A stretch of DNA of 64,000 bases from Synechococcus sp. BO 8801 (GTDB taxonomy: Bacteria > Cyanobacteriota > Cyanobacteriia > PCC-6307 > Cyanobiaceae). The position numbers were made by a program, and so were the translations under genes. Location of the stretch: contig NZ_NQKY01000014.1 in assembly GCF_002252675.1 (NCBI RefSeq), positions 1 through 64,000 on the forward strand, in the 5' to 3' direction. Numbering within the stretch: position 1 is the stretch's first letter; every line of letters begins with the position of its first letter. Positions 32,644-47,516 of the stretch are shown here, piece by piece. Under the pieces are notes generated by a model. That model saw only the letters and a list, made by a program, of their open reading frames with translations, had not been told where the DNA came from and searched no databases.

Positions 32644-34947
32644 ATGACCATCAGCCCACCAGAGCGTGGGAAAACGGCGAAGGACATGGTTGACCGGAAC
32701 CCCGTTCCCGTCGACTTCGATGTTCTCGGCAAGCCCGGGCACTTCGATCGCTCCCTCGCCAAAGGTCCCAAAACCACCACCTGGATTTGGAACCTCCACG
32801 CCAACGCTCACGATTTCGACAGCCACACGAGCGATCTTGAAGAGGTCTCCCGGAAGATCTTCAGCGCTCACTTCGGCCATCTGGCCGTCATCTTCATCTG
32901 GCTGAGCGGCGCCTTCTACCACGGAGCCCGCTTCTCCAACTACACCGGCTGGCTGGCCGACCCCCTGCACGTCAAACCCAGTGCCCAGGTGGTCTGGCCG
33001 ATCTTCGGCCAGGAAATTCTCAATGGCGATGTGGGTGCCGGCTTCCACGGCATTCAGATCACCTCCGGCCTCTTCCATGTGTGGAGAGCCTGGGGGTTCA
33101 CCAACGAGTTCCAGCTCCTCTGCACCGCCATCGGTGCCCTGGTGATGGCCGGCCTCATGCTCAACGCAGGGGTCTTCCACTACCACAAGGCAGCTCCGAA
33201 GCTGGAGTGGTTCCAGAACGTTGAGTCCATGCTCAACCACCACCTGGCCGGTCTGCTCGGGCTCGGGTCCCTGTCCTGGACAGGCCACCTGCTGCACGTG
33301 TCGCTGCCCACCACCCAGCTGATGGACGCCATCGACGCCGGCAACCCGCTGGTGCTCAACGGCAAGACCATCGCTTCGGTGGCCGACATCCCGCTCCCCC
33401 ACGAGTTCCTCAACCAGGATCTGCTGACCCAGTTGTTCCCCGGCTTCGGCGCGGGGATCTCCGCCTTCTTCACCGGCAACTGGGCCGCCTACAGCGATTT
33501 CCTCACCTTCAAGGGTGGTCTGAATCCTGTGACCGGCAGCCTCTGGATGACCGACATCGCGCATCACCACCTGGCGATCGCGGTGCTGTTCATCGTGGCT
33601 GGCCACATGTACCGCACCAACTGGGGCATCGGCCACAGCATCAAGGAAATTCTCGAGGGCCAGAAGGGCGATCCCCTGCTGTTCCCTGCGCCCAAAGGAC
33701 ACGATGGGCTCTATGAATTCCTGACCACCTCCTGGCACGCCCAGCTGGGTCTCAACCTGGCGCTGTTCGGTTCGCTCACGATCATCGTGGCGCACCACAT
33801 GTATGCGATGCCTCCGTATCCCTACATCGGTATCGACTACCCGACCCAGCTGTCGCTGTTCACCCACCACATGTGGATCGGCGGCTTCCTGATCGTCGGA
33901 GCCGGTGCCCATGCGGCCATCGCACTCATCCGCGACTACGACCCGGCCAAGAACATCGACAACGTGCTGGATCGGGTGCTGAAAGCCCGTGACGCCCTGA
34001 TCAGCCACCTCAACTGGGTGTGCATTTTCCTGGGCTTCCACAGCTTCGGCCTCTACATCCACAACGACACCATGAGTGCCCTGGGTCGTCCCCAGGACAT
34101 GTTCAGCGACACCGCGATCCAGCTGAAGCCCGTCTTCGCGCAATGGATCCAGGGCCTGCACGCCGCTGCCGCCGGCACCACCGCACCCAATGCGCTGGCC
34201 GGTGTGAGTGAAGTGTTCAACGGCGCTGTCGTCGCCGTCGGCGGCAAGGTTGCCGCTGCACCGATCCCCCTGGGAACGGCGGACTTCATGGTCCACCACA
34301 TCCACGCCTTCACGATCCACGTCACCGTGCTGATCCTGCTGAAGGGTGTGCTCTACGCGCGCAGCTCCCGCCTCGTCCCCGACAAGGCGAACCTGGGCTT
34401 CCGCTTCCCCTGCGACGGCCCCGGCCGTGGCGGTACCTGTCAGGTGTCGGCCTGGGACCACGTGTTCCTCGGCCTGTTCTGGATGTACAACTCCCTGTCG
34501 ATCGTCATTTTCCACTTCAGCTGGAAGATGCAGAGCGACGTGTGGGGCACCGTCAATGCCGACGGCAGCGTCCAGCACATCACCAACGGCAACTTCGCCC
34601 AGGGCGCCATCACCATCAATGGTTGGCTCCGGGACTTCCTCTGGGCTCAGGCCGCCCAGGTGCTGAACAGCTACGGCTCGTCCTCCAGTGCCTACGGTCT
34701 GATGTTCCTGGGTGCCCACTTCGTCTGGGCCTTCAGCCTCATGTTCCTCTTCAGCGGCCGCGGCTACTGGCAGGAACTGATCGAGTCCATCGTCTGGGCT
34801 CACAACAAGCTGAAGGTGGCTCCCGCCATCCAACCGCGGGCGCTTTCCATCACCCAAGGCCGTGCCGTCGGTGTCGCCCATTACCTGCTGGGCGGTATCG
34901 CGACCACCTGGGCCTTCTTCCTGTCCCGACTCATCGCGGTCGGCTGA
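32644..34947 (+). CDS. psaA: Photosystem I core protein PsaA (P700 apoprotein A1)
   Basis: The 767-residue membrane protein forms, with PsaB, the photosystem I core binding P700, A0, A1 and the FX cluster. It starts [15 protein letters not shown], with the conserved [20 protein letters not shown]. The FX-binding loop [18 protein letters not shown] supplies two of the four cluster cysteines. Eleven transmembrane helices are expected. psaB follows after 20 bases as part of the same transcript. Confidence 0.98.
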   Translation: MTISPPERGKTAKDMVDRNPVPVDFDVLGKPGHFDRSLAKGPKTTTWIWNLHANAHDFDSHTSDLEEVSRKIFSAHFGHLAVIFIWLSGAFYHGARFSNYTGWLADPLHVKPSAQVVWPIFGQEILNGDVGAGFHGIQITSGLFHVWRAWGFTNEFQLLCTAIGALVMAGLMLNAGVFHYHKAAPKLEWFQNVESMLNHHLAGLLGLGSLSWTGHLLHVSLPTTQLMDAIDAGNPLVLNGKTIASVADIPLPHEFLNQDLLTQLFPGFGAGISAFFTGNWAAYSDFLTFKGGLNPVTGSLWMTDIAHHHLAIAVLFIVAGHMYRTNWGIGHSIKEILEGQKGDPLLFPAPKGHDGLYEFLTTSWHAQLGLNLALFGSLTIIVAHHMYAMPPYPYIGIDYPTQLSLFTHHMWIGGFLIVGAGAHAAIALIRDYDPAKNIDNVLDRVLKARDALISHLNWVCIFLGFHSFGLYIHNDTMSALGRPQDMFSDTAIQLKPVFAQWIQGLHAAAAGTTAPNALAGVSEVFNGAVVAVGGKVAAAPIPLGTADFMVHHIHAFTIHVTVLILLKGVLYARSSRLVPDKANLGFRFPCDGPGRGGTCQVSAWDHVFLGLFWMYNSLSIVIFHFSWKMQSDVWGTVNADGSVQHITNGNFAQGAITINGWLRDFLWAQAAQVLNSYGSSSSAYGLMFLGAHFVWAFSLMFLFSGRGYWQELIESIVWAHNKLKVAPAIQPRALSITQGRAVGVAHYLLGGIATTWAFFLSRLIAVG

Positions 34948-34967
34948 CCTCCACCTGACCTTTCCCA

Positions 34968-37190
34968 ATGGCAACGAAATTTCCTTCGTTCAGCCAGGGT
35001 CTGGCACAGGACCCGACAACCCGCCGTATCTGGTACGGCATCGCCACGGCTCACGACTTCGAGAGCCATGACGGAATGACGGAGGAGCGGCTTTACCAAA
35101 AGCTGTTCTCCACCCACTTCGGTCACCTGGCGATCATCGGCCTCTGGGTTTCGGGCAACCTGTTCCATATCGCCTGGCAGGGCAACTTCGAGCAGTGGGT
35201 CGCCGATCCGCTGCACGTCCGTCCCATCGCTCACGCGATCTGGGATCCCCACTTCGGCCAGGGCGCCATCGACGCCTTCACCCAGGCGGGCGCCTCCTCT
35301 CCGGTGAACATCGCCTACTCCGGTCTGTACCACTGGTGGTACACGATCGGTATGACGACCAACATGGAGCTCTATCAGGGTTCCATCTTCATGCTGATCC
35401 TTTCGGCATGGGCCCTGTTCGCCGGCTGGCTCCATCTCCAGCCCAAGTTCCTGCCTTCCCTGGCCTGGTTCAAGAACGCTGAATCGCGGCTCAACCATCA
35501 CCTGGCTGTGCTGTTCGGCTTCAGCTCCATCGCCTGGACCGGTCACCTGGTCCACGTCGCCATCCCTGAGTCCCGGGGACAGCACGTCGGGTGGGACAAC
35601 TTCCTCTCGGTCGCTCCCCATCCCGCCGGTCTGGCTCCGTTCTTCACCGGCAACTGGGGCGTCTATGCCCAGAACCCCGACACCGCCAACCAGGTGTTCG
35701 GGACCTCTGAGGGAGCAGGCACCGCGATCCTCACCTTCCTGGGTGGTTTCCACCCCCAGACCGAAGCTCTGTGGCTCACGGACATCGCCCACCACCACCT
35801 GGCCATCGGCTGCATCTTCGTGATCGCCGGCCACATGTACCGGACGAACTTCGGTATCGGCCACTCGATCCGCGAGATCCTCGACGCCCACAACCCCCCC
35901 AAGGGCACCCCTGGTGACCTGGGCGCCGGCCACAAGGGCCTCTACGACACCGTCAACAACTCCCTCCACTTCCAGCTGGGCCTCGCCCTGGCTGCCCTGG
36001 GAGTCGTGACCAGCCTGGTGGCGCAGCACATGTACGCGCTGCCGTCCTATGCGTTCATCGCCAAGGACTACACCACCCAGGCGGCCCTCTACACGCACCA
36101 CCAGTACATCGCCATCTTCCTGATGTGCGGTGCCTTCGCCCACGGTGCGATCTTCTTCATCCGTGACTACGACCCGGAAGCCAACAAGGACAACGTCCTT
36201 GCCCGGATGCTTGAGCACAAGGAAGCCCTCATCAGCCACCTGAGCTGGGTCTCCCTGTTCCTCGGCTTCCACACCCTGGGTTTCTACGTCCACAACGACG
36301 TGGTGGTCGCCTTCGGTACCCCCGAGAAGCAGATCCTCATCGAGCCGGTGTTCGCCCAGTTCGTCCAGGCCTCCAGTGGCAAAGCCCTCTACGGCATGGA
36401 TGTGCTGCTCGCCAACGCCGACAGCATCGCCTCCACGGCGTGGCCCAACAACGGCGCCGTCTGGCTGCCGGGCTGGCTGGATGCCATCAACTCGGGAACC
36501 AATTCCCTGTTCCTGCAGATCGGTCCTGGCGACTTCCTCGTGCACCACGCCATCGCGCTGGGTCTGCACACCACCACCCTGATCCTGGTGAAGGGTGCCC
36601 TGGACGCCCGGGGTTCCAAGCTGATGCCCGATAAAAAGGACTTCGGCTACTCTTTCCCCTGCGACGGCCCCGGCCGTGGCGGCACCTGCGACATCTCGGC
36701 CTGGGACGCCTTCTATCTGGCGGTCTTCTGGGCCCTGAACACCGTGGGTTGGGTCACCTTCTACTGGCACTGGAAGCACCTCGCCATCTGGCAGGGCAAC
36801 GTGGCCCAGTTCAACGAATCCAGCACCTATCTGATGGGCTGGTTCCGTGACTACCTGTGGCTCAACAGCTCCCAGCTGATCAACGGGTACAACCCGATGG
36901 GGTCCAACAACCTGGCCGTCTGGGCCTGGATGTTCCTCTTCGGTCACCTGGTTTGGGCCACCGGCTTCATGTTCCTGATCTCCTGGCGGGGTTACTGGCA
37001 GGAGCTGATCGAGACCATCGTCTGGGCGCATCAGCGCACGCCCCTCGCCAACCTGGTGGGCTGGCGCGACAAGCCCGTCGCTCTCTCGATCGTTCAGGCC
37101 CGTGTGGTGGGTCTCGCCCACTTCACGATCGGCTACATCCTCACGTACGCGGCCTTCCTGATCGCGTCCACGTCAGGCAAGTTCGGCTGA
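34968..37190 (+). CDS. psaB: Photosystem I core protein PsaB (P700 apoprotein A2)
   Basis: The 740-residue partner of PsaA begins [20 protein letters not shown]. It carries the second FX loop, [18 protein letters not shown], and the C-terminal [20 protein letters not shown]. The heterodimer carries out light-driven electron transfer from plastocyanin or cytochrome c6 to ferredoxin. A strong terminator follows. Confidence 0.98.
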   Translation: MATKFPSFSQGLAQDPTTRRIWYGIATAHDFESHDGMTEERLYQKLFSTHFGHLAIIGLWVSGNLFHIAWQGNFEQWVADPLHVRPIAHAIWDPHFGQGAIDAFTQAGASSPVNIAYSGLYHWWYTIGMTTNMELYQGSIFMLILSAWALFAGWLHLQPKFLPSLAWFKNAESRLNHHLAVLFGFSSIAWTGHLVHVAIPESRGQHVGWDNFLSVAPHPAGLAPFFTGNWGVYAQNPDTANQVFGTSEGAGTAILTFLGGFHPQTEALWLTDIAHHHLAIGCIFVIAGHMYRTNFGIGHSIREILDAHNPPKGTPGDLGAGHKGLYDTVNNSLHFQLGLALAALGVVTSLVAQHMYALPSYAFIAKDYTTQAALYTHHQYIAIFLMCGAFAHGAIFFIRDYDPEANKDNVLARMLEHKEALISHLSWVSLFLGFHTLGFYVHNDVVVAFGTPEKQILIEPVFAQFVQASSGKALYGMDVLLANADSIASTAWPNNGAVWLPGWLDAINSGTNSLFLQIGPGDFLVHHAIALGLHTTTLILVKGALDARGSKLMPDKKDFGYSFPCDGPGRGGTCDISAWDAFYLAVFWALNTVGWVTFYWHWKHLAIWQGNVAQFNESSTYLMGWFRDYLWLNSSQLINGYNPMGSNNLAVWAWMFLFGHLVWATGFMFLISWRGYWQELIETIVWAHQRTPLANLVGWRDKPVALSIVQARVVGLAHFTIGYILTYAAFLIASTSGKFG

Positions 37191-37246
37191 GCCTCCGGCT
37201 CCCGAATCCCGTCAACGCCCCTTCTCGAATCTTCGAGGGACACCCA

Positions 37247-37274
37247 GACCCCCGGTTACCACCGGGGGTCTTTT
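37247..37274 (+). terminator. Intrinsic terminator of psaAB
   Basis: GACCCCCGGT (37247-37256) and ACCGGGGGTC (37261-37270) form a perfect 10-bp stem with the loop TACC, followed directly by TTTT. This is a textbook rho-independent terminator 57 bases after the psaB stop. Confidence 0.92.
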
Positions 37275-37361
37275 CTATGCCGCCGTGTTGTGCCGTGATG
37301 TTCTCGATCGACGTCTCCCCGAACACCTCGAGACGTGCCGGGGCCGCCGATCCCCCCATCC

Positions 37362-37391
37362 CTTCAACACACATTTGTCTGGGCTTAACCT
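37362..37391 (+). promoter_or_regulatory. Putative Pho box (SphR/PhoB site)
   Basis: Three 8-mers repeat every 11 bases: CTTCAACA (37362), ATTTGTCT (37373) and CTTAACCT (37384). The last is an exact match to the cyanobacterial Pho-box unit (C/T)TTAA(C/T)(C/T)(T/A); the first matches 6 of 8 and the second 5 of 8. The array ends 48 bases before the start of the phosphatase gene at 37440. Confidence 0.55.
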
Positions 37392-37439
37392 TGCGTGAGG
37401 GTGCTGCTGCCAAGTTGAAAAAGTCTGCAGCAGCTCTCA

Positions 37440-43613
<6,174 letters not shown>

Positions 43614-43683
43614 CACAAGACGGCCCCGAGTGATGCTGTCAGCGTGGATCCGCCCTAGGCGTTGGCTGTTGCCCGTGCCCGGC

Positions 43684-43797
43684 AGCTTTCCCCTGGTGGG
43701 GGCGGACACCCAGCTGAACATTTCGGGGGTGGCCGTAGCTCACTTCACGACGTTCAGCATTTCGACTCTCAACATCCAGGCCAGCTTCTGCCTGGTT
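43684..43797 (+). pseudogene. Remnant of a phosphatase/RTX C-terminal tail
   Basis: One frame reads FPLVGADTQLNISGVAVAHF and onward to SFCLV. It aligns over 37 positions without gaps to the last 37 residues of the neighbouring alkaline phosphatase (residues 1093-1129: VGADTLLRVSGVDVGHF and onward to NFALV), with about 22 identities. There is no start codon or upstream domain, and no stop at the expected point. It is best read as the decayed end of a lost gene copy. Confidence 0.7.
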
Positions 43798-43908
43798 AAG
43801 AACATCTTTCCACAAGGCATTCCAGGCTACAGAGATAGTGTCGGCCGCATCACTCCACGGCCGATCCGGTGGTTTGAGAATACAGGTGTCCGGCTGAGTG
43901 AACGGCCG

Positions 43909-43998
43909 GTCTGAGCATTCCAGGTCAGAGCGATTCTCGTCTGATTCATTTCTATCTGAGTCATTCCTGTCTGAGCCATTCCCGCCCAGGCGATTCCC
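43909..43998. repeat. Six degenerate 15-bp tandem repeats
   Basis: Units at 43909, 43924, 43939, 43954, 43969 and 43984 follow the consensus GTCTGAGCCATTCCC (for example GTCTGAGCATTCCAG and ATCTGAGTCATTCCT). They lie 55 bases before the alkaline phosphatase start. The 15-base period equals five codons, so it may be decayed coding repeat, or a regulatory array. The whole 439-base gap (43614-44052) holds only this array and the C-terminal remnant. Confidence 0.8.
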
Positions 43999-44052
43999 GA
44001 CATCGTCCCCAGGTACGGGTACACCGCTTCTCACTCCCTCTCCCTTAGAGCC

Positions 44053-47000
44053 ATGACGACCTCTGGAAATCACGTCATCTTCATCCATCCGGATGGAGCA
44101 AGTCCGTCGCACTTCGGCTTTGCCCGCTTCATCGACCATGGTCCCGATGGTCGCCTGAACTGGGACAAGATGGAAGCCGCCGGTGTCTATCTCGGGCACA
44201 TGGAGGACCAGCTGGGTGGCACCTCCAATGGTGGTGCGATCACCCATGCGACCGGGGCCAAGGTCTATGCCGAATCCTTCGGGTATGAGCAGGGGAATCT
44301 CCCTATCACCTCCCTGGATGGCAGCAACATCACGATCGTTGAGGCGGCCATCCAGGCCGGCAAGGTGACGGCGCTGGTGCAGTCCGGAGCCATCTTCGAG
44401 CCGGGAACGGCCGCCTTCGTCGCCAAGACCGAGGAGATCGTCAATCCCAACGGAACGCGCGTCGTTCCCAGGGCCCAATCGGCTGAGATCGCCAAGCAGG
44501 TCATCGAGTCAGGCGTCAACTTCATCTTCAGTGGCGGCGAGCTCAATCTGCTGCCGGTCGGCGTGGCCGGATTCCATGGCACCGCCGCCCAGTACGACGC
44601 CCTGAGCACCAGTTCAAGTCTTCGGCCGAGCCAGAATCTGATCGAGCTGGCCCAGAGCCTTGGCTACACCGTTGTCTATACCAAGGATCAGCTCAACAGC
44701 CTCATCAATGGCGCCGTCCTTCCCCAGAAGGTTCTCGGCGTCTTCGCCCCCGTTCATACGTTCAACGATCGCGCCGAAGAGCAGCTCGCCGCCGCAGGTC
44801 TGCCGTTCTATTCCCCCACGGCTCCTGCGATCGCCGAGATGCTGGCGGCGGCGCAGCGCCTCATGGAGGCCCACCCCAACTTTGACAAGGGGTCGATCAC
44901 GATCGTGGAAGAAGAAGGCACGGATAATTTCGGCAACAACAACAACGCCGCCGGCAGCCTTGAGGCCCTGCGTCGGGCCGATGCGGCCATCGGTGTCGCC
45001 CTGAATTTTGTTGAGCGCCATCCCAACACGCTGGTGATCACGGCGGCCGACAGTGATGCCGGCGGCCTGCAGGTTCGGGACCCGCTGGCCTCTGATCGGC
45101 CGGTGGGCTCCATCACGAACAATCCGATCGATGGCACGTCGGGACGCAATCTCCCCACTGATGGCGTCACCGGTGTCGGCAGCCTGCCGTTCCTGTCGGC
45201 TCCTGATCAGAATGGCGATCGCTTCAGCCTCAGCATCGCCTGGGCGGGCCTGCCGGATTTCAGTGGTTCGATCGTCTCCAAGGCCCACGGCCTCAATGCC
45301 GATCGGCTGCCGGCCACCCTGGACAACACGAAGATCTACGAACTGATGTACGAGACTCTGTTTGACACAGAGATCGCGTCTCGCCTCCCGGATCAGGTCA
45401 AGACGGCTCCGGCGGCGAACAAGAACACGGGCAATGTGATTTTCATCCATCCCGATGGCTCGACTCCCTCGAGCTTCATGGCCTTGCGGAACATCGACAA
45501 GGGCCCGGATGGTCGGCTGAACTGGGACAAGATGACCAAGGCCGGTGTCTACCTCGGCCACATGGAGAACCAGCTGACCGGCACCTCCAACGCCGGCGCC
45601 GTCACCCATGCGACGGGGACCAAGGTCTTCAACGAATCCTTCGGCCTCGAGGAGGACAACACGCCCATCCGCTCGGCCTCCGGGAAGCTGGGCTACACCA
45701 TCCTCGAAGAGGCCATTGAGTCAGGGAAGGCCACGGCCCTGATCCAGTCGGGCCACATCGGCGAGCCGGGCACGGCGGCCTTCGCCGCCGCCACCACCAA
45801 CCGGGATGGCAACGCCATTCGTGCCCGCGAGAAAACGGCAGAAATTGCCGAGCAGGTGATCCGCTCGGGAACCCAGGTGATCCTGGCCGGTGGCGAGGTC
45901 TACCTGCTGCCGAAGGGCACCCTCGGCTTCCACGTCACCGCCGAGATCGACGCCCGGTTCTCGGACGCCGAAGACCGCCCGACCCAGAACCTGATCGAAC
46001 TGGCCAGGTCTCTCGGTTACCAGGTCGTCTACACCAAGGAGCAACTGCTCGAGGCGGCCCAGAACTCGACACCCGCGACCAAGCTGCTCGGCATCTTTGC
46101 CGCCAACCACACCTTTGACGATCGCCGGGAGGAGAGCCTTGGCCTGAACACGGACACTCCCCTGCCCCTGTATGTCTCCACGGCCCCCACGGTCGCCGAG
46201 ATGCTGGCGGCCACCCTGGAGATCGTCGGCAAGAGCGACGACGGCTTCTTCGTGGTGGTGGAGGAGGAGGGAACCGACAACTTCGCCAACAACAACAACG
46301 CCATCGGCTCGATTGAGGCGACCCGACGGGCGGACGCGGCCATCGGCGTGGCCATGAACTATGTGGATCAGAAGGATCCCAACACCCTGGTGATCACCGC
46401 GGCCGACAGCGATGCCGGCGGCATGCAGGTGTTCCAGTTCGCGCCTTACGTCAGGCCGACCGGCAACTTCGACGTCTCCAACCCCAACCTCGCCGATACC
46501 CAGCCCGAGGTGCCGTTCATCAATGTGAACCGCACCACCACCAACACCTCCAGGGCCTTTCTCGACGGCCCGGAGGGAAGCACCGCCACCCCGGGCCAGC
46601 CCTGGACCGCCTTCGGCTCGGTCAACAGCGCGGATGGCCCCATGGGCAACTTCGGCATCGCCTGGGCCGGGACGCCGGACTTCCCGGGCAGCATCGTCGC
46701 CAAGACCTACGGCATGAACGCCGGCCTGCTGCCCTCCACGGTCGACAACACGGGCATCTACGGCCTGATGTACACGACCCTGTTCGGGATCGACCCCCTG
46801 GTCCTGGCCCAGCGCGGCGAGGTTCTGGTGGGCACCGAGGCCAACGACACCACCCTGCCAGGCCAGTCCACGGTTCCCGGCTTCGACGGTCGGGTCAGCA
46901 CCGTGTTCACCGGCGCCGGCAATGACGAGGTGGATGTGGCGATCACCAATGGCTTCGATAACAAGATCTTCACCGGATCCGGTGCCGACGTGGTCTACGC

Positions 47001-47442
47001 GGGCAGCCGCGATGTGATCACCGGCGGCAGCGGCAGCGACCAGATCTGGGCGATCGACGGTGGTCAGAACCGCCTCAGCGGCATGGCCGGCGACGACGAA
47101 TTCATCCTCGGCAGCTCGGGCAACCGGGCCCTGGGAGGTGCCGGCAACGACATCTTCACCGTGCTGGCCGGGGCCGGCACCAACCACCTCAACGGAGGCG
47201 CCGGTGCCGACCAGTTCTGGCTGGTGAGCGAGCCGGGGGACCGGCCCGCGGCCAAGCAGTTCGTGATGGACTTCACCGCCGGTGTGGACAAGGTGGGCCT
47301 GCGGGGTGTGGCCTTCACCGACCTCGGCTTCTCCCAGGTGGGAGCCGACACCCTGCTGCGTGTGTCGGGGGTGGACGTGGGCCACTTCACGAACATCAGC
47401 GCCTCCGCGCTCAACAACCAGGGCAACTTCGCCCTGGTCTGA
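44053..47442 (+). CDS. Tandem-duplicated alkaline phosphatase-like protein with RTX tail
   Basis: The 1129-residue protein holds two homologous alkaline phosphatase-like domains (about 5-445 and 460-915) and an RTX-like tail (about 925-1129; FTGAGNDEV, GGSGSDQI). Each domain repeats IHPDG, the nucleophile motif TSN(G/A)GA (S58, S512), VEEEGTDN (D291, D742) and ITAADSDAGG (D333, D785). Compared with E. coli PhoA, the zinc ligands H331 and H370 align with Asn (N295, N746) and Ser (S334, S786) in both copies, so the metal site is unusual. There is no signal peptide; type I secretion is inferred. Substrate is presumably phosphomonoesters, not proven. Confidence 0.82.
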   Translation: MTTSGNHVIFIHPDGASPSHFGFARFIDHGPDGRLNWDKMEAAGVYLGHMEDQLGGTSNGGAITHATGAKVYAESFGYEQGNLPITSLDGSNITIVEAAIQAGKVTALVQSGAIFEPGTAAFVAKTEEIVNPNGTRVVPRAQSAEIAKQVIESGVNFIFSGGELNLLPVGVAGFHGTAAQYDALSTSSSLRPSQNLIELAQSLGYTVVYTKDQLNSLINGAVLPQKVLGVFAPVHTFNDRAEEQLAAAGLPFYSPTAPAIAEMLAAAQRLMEAHPNFDKGSITIVEEEGTDNFGNNNNAAGSLEALRRADAAIGVALNFVERHPNTLVITAADSDAGGLQVRDPLASDRPVGSITNNPIDGTSGRNLPTDGVTGVGSLPFLSAPDQNGDRFSLSIAWAGLPDFSGSIVSKAHGLNADRLPATLDNTKIYELMYETLFDTEIASRLPDQVKTAPAANKNTGNVIFIHPDGSTPSSFMALRNIDKGPDGRLNWDKMTKAGVYLGHMENQLTGTSNAGAVTHATGTKVFNESFGLEEDNTPIRSASGKLGYTILEEAIESGKATALIQSGHIGEPGTAAFAAATTNRDGNAIRAREKTAEIAEQVIRSGTQVILAGGEVYLLPKGTLGFHVTAEIDARFSDAEDRPTQNLIELARSLGYQVVYTKEQLLEAAQNSTPATKLLGIFAANHTFDDRREESLGLNTDTPLPLYVSTAPTVAEMLAATLEIVGKSDDGFFVVVEEEGTDNFANNNNAIGSIEATRRADAAIGVAMNYVDQKDPNTLVITAADSDAGGMQVFQFAPYVRPTGNFDVSNPNLADTQPEVPFINVNRTTTNTSRAFLDGPEGSTATPGQPWTAFGSVNSADGPMGNFGIAWAGTPDFPGSIVAKTYGMNAGLLPSTVDNTGIYGLMYTTLFGIDPLVLAQRGEVLVGTEANDTTLPGQSTVPGFDGRVSTVFTGAGNDEVDVAITNGFDNKIFTGSGADVVYAGSRDVITGGSGSDQIWAIDGGQNRLSGMAGDDEFILGSSGNRALGGAGNDIFTVLAGAGTNHLNGGAGADQFWLVSEPGDRPAAKQFVMDFTAGVDKVGLRGVAFTDLGFSQVGADTLLRVSGVDVGHFTNISASALNNQGNFALV

Positions 47443-47451
47443 GCACGTCCT

Positions 47452-47474
47452 GGGGGCCCATCCCCTGGGCCCCC
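47452..47474 (+). terminator. Strong hairpin between phosphatase and nuclease genes
   Basis: GGGGGCCCA (47452-47460) and TGGGCCCCC (47466-47474) form a perfect 9-bp stem with a five-base loop, 10 bases after the phosphatase stop. The downstream TTGCGTCTTCG is only moderately T-rich, so it may cause partial termination or mark a processing point. Confidence 0.6.
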
Positions 47475-47516
47475 TTGCGTCTTCGTCTTCCTCCCTCGCC
47501 CTCCCCCCCCCGGACC

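Noticed and set aside
32338-34974. Long minus-strand open frame opposite psaA
   Set aside because: No domain, and fully explained by the codon bias of psaA.
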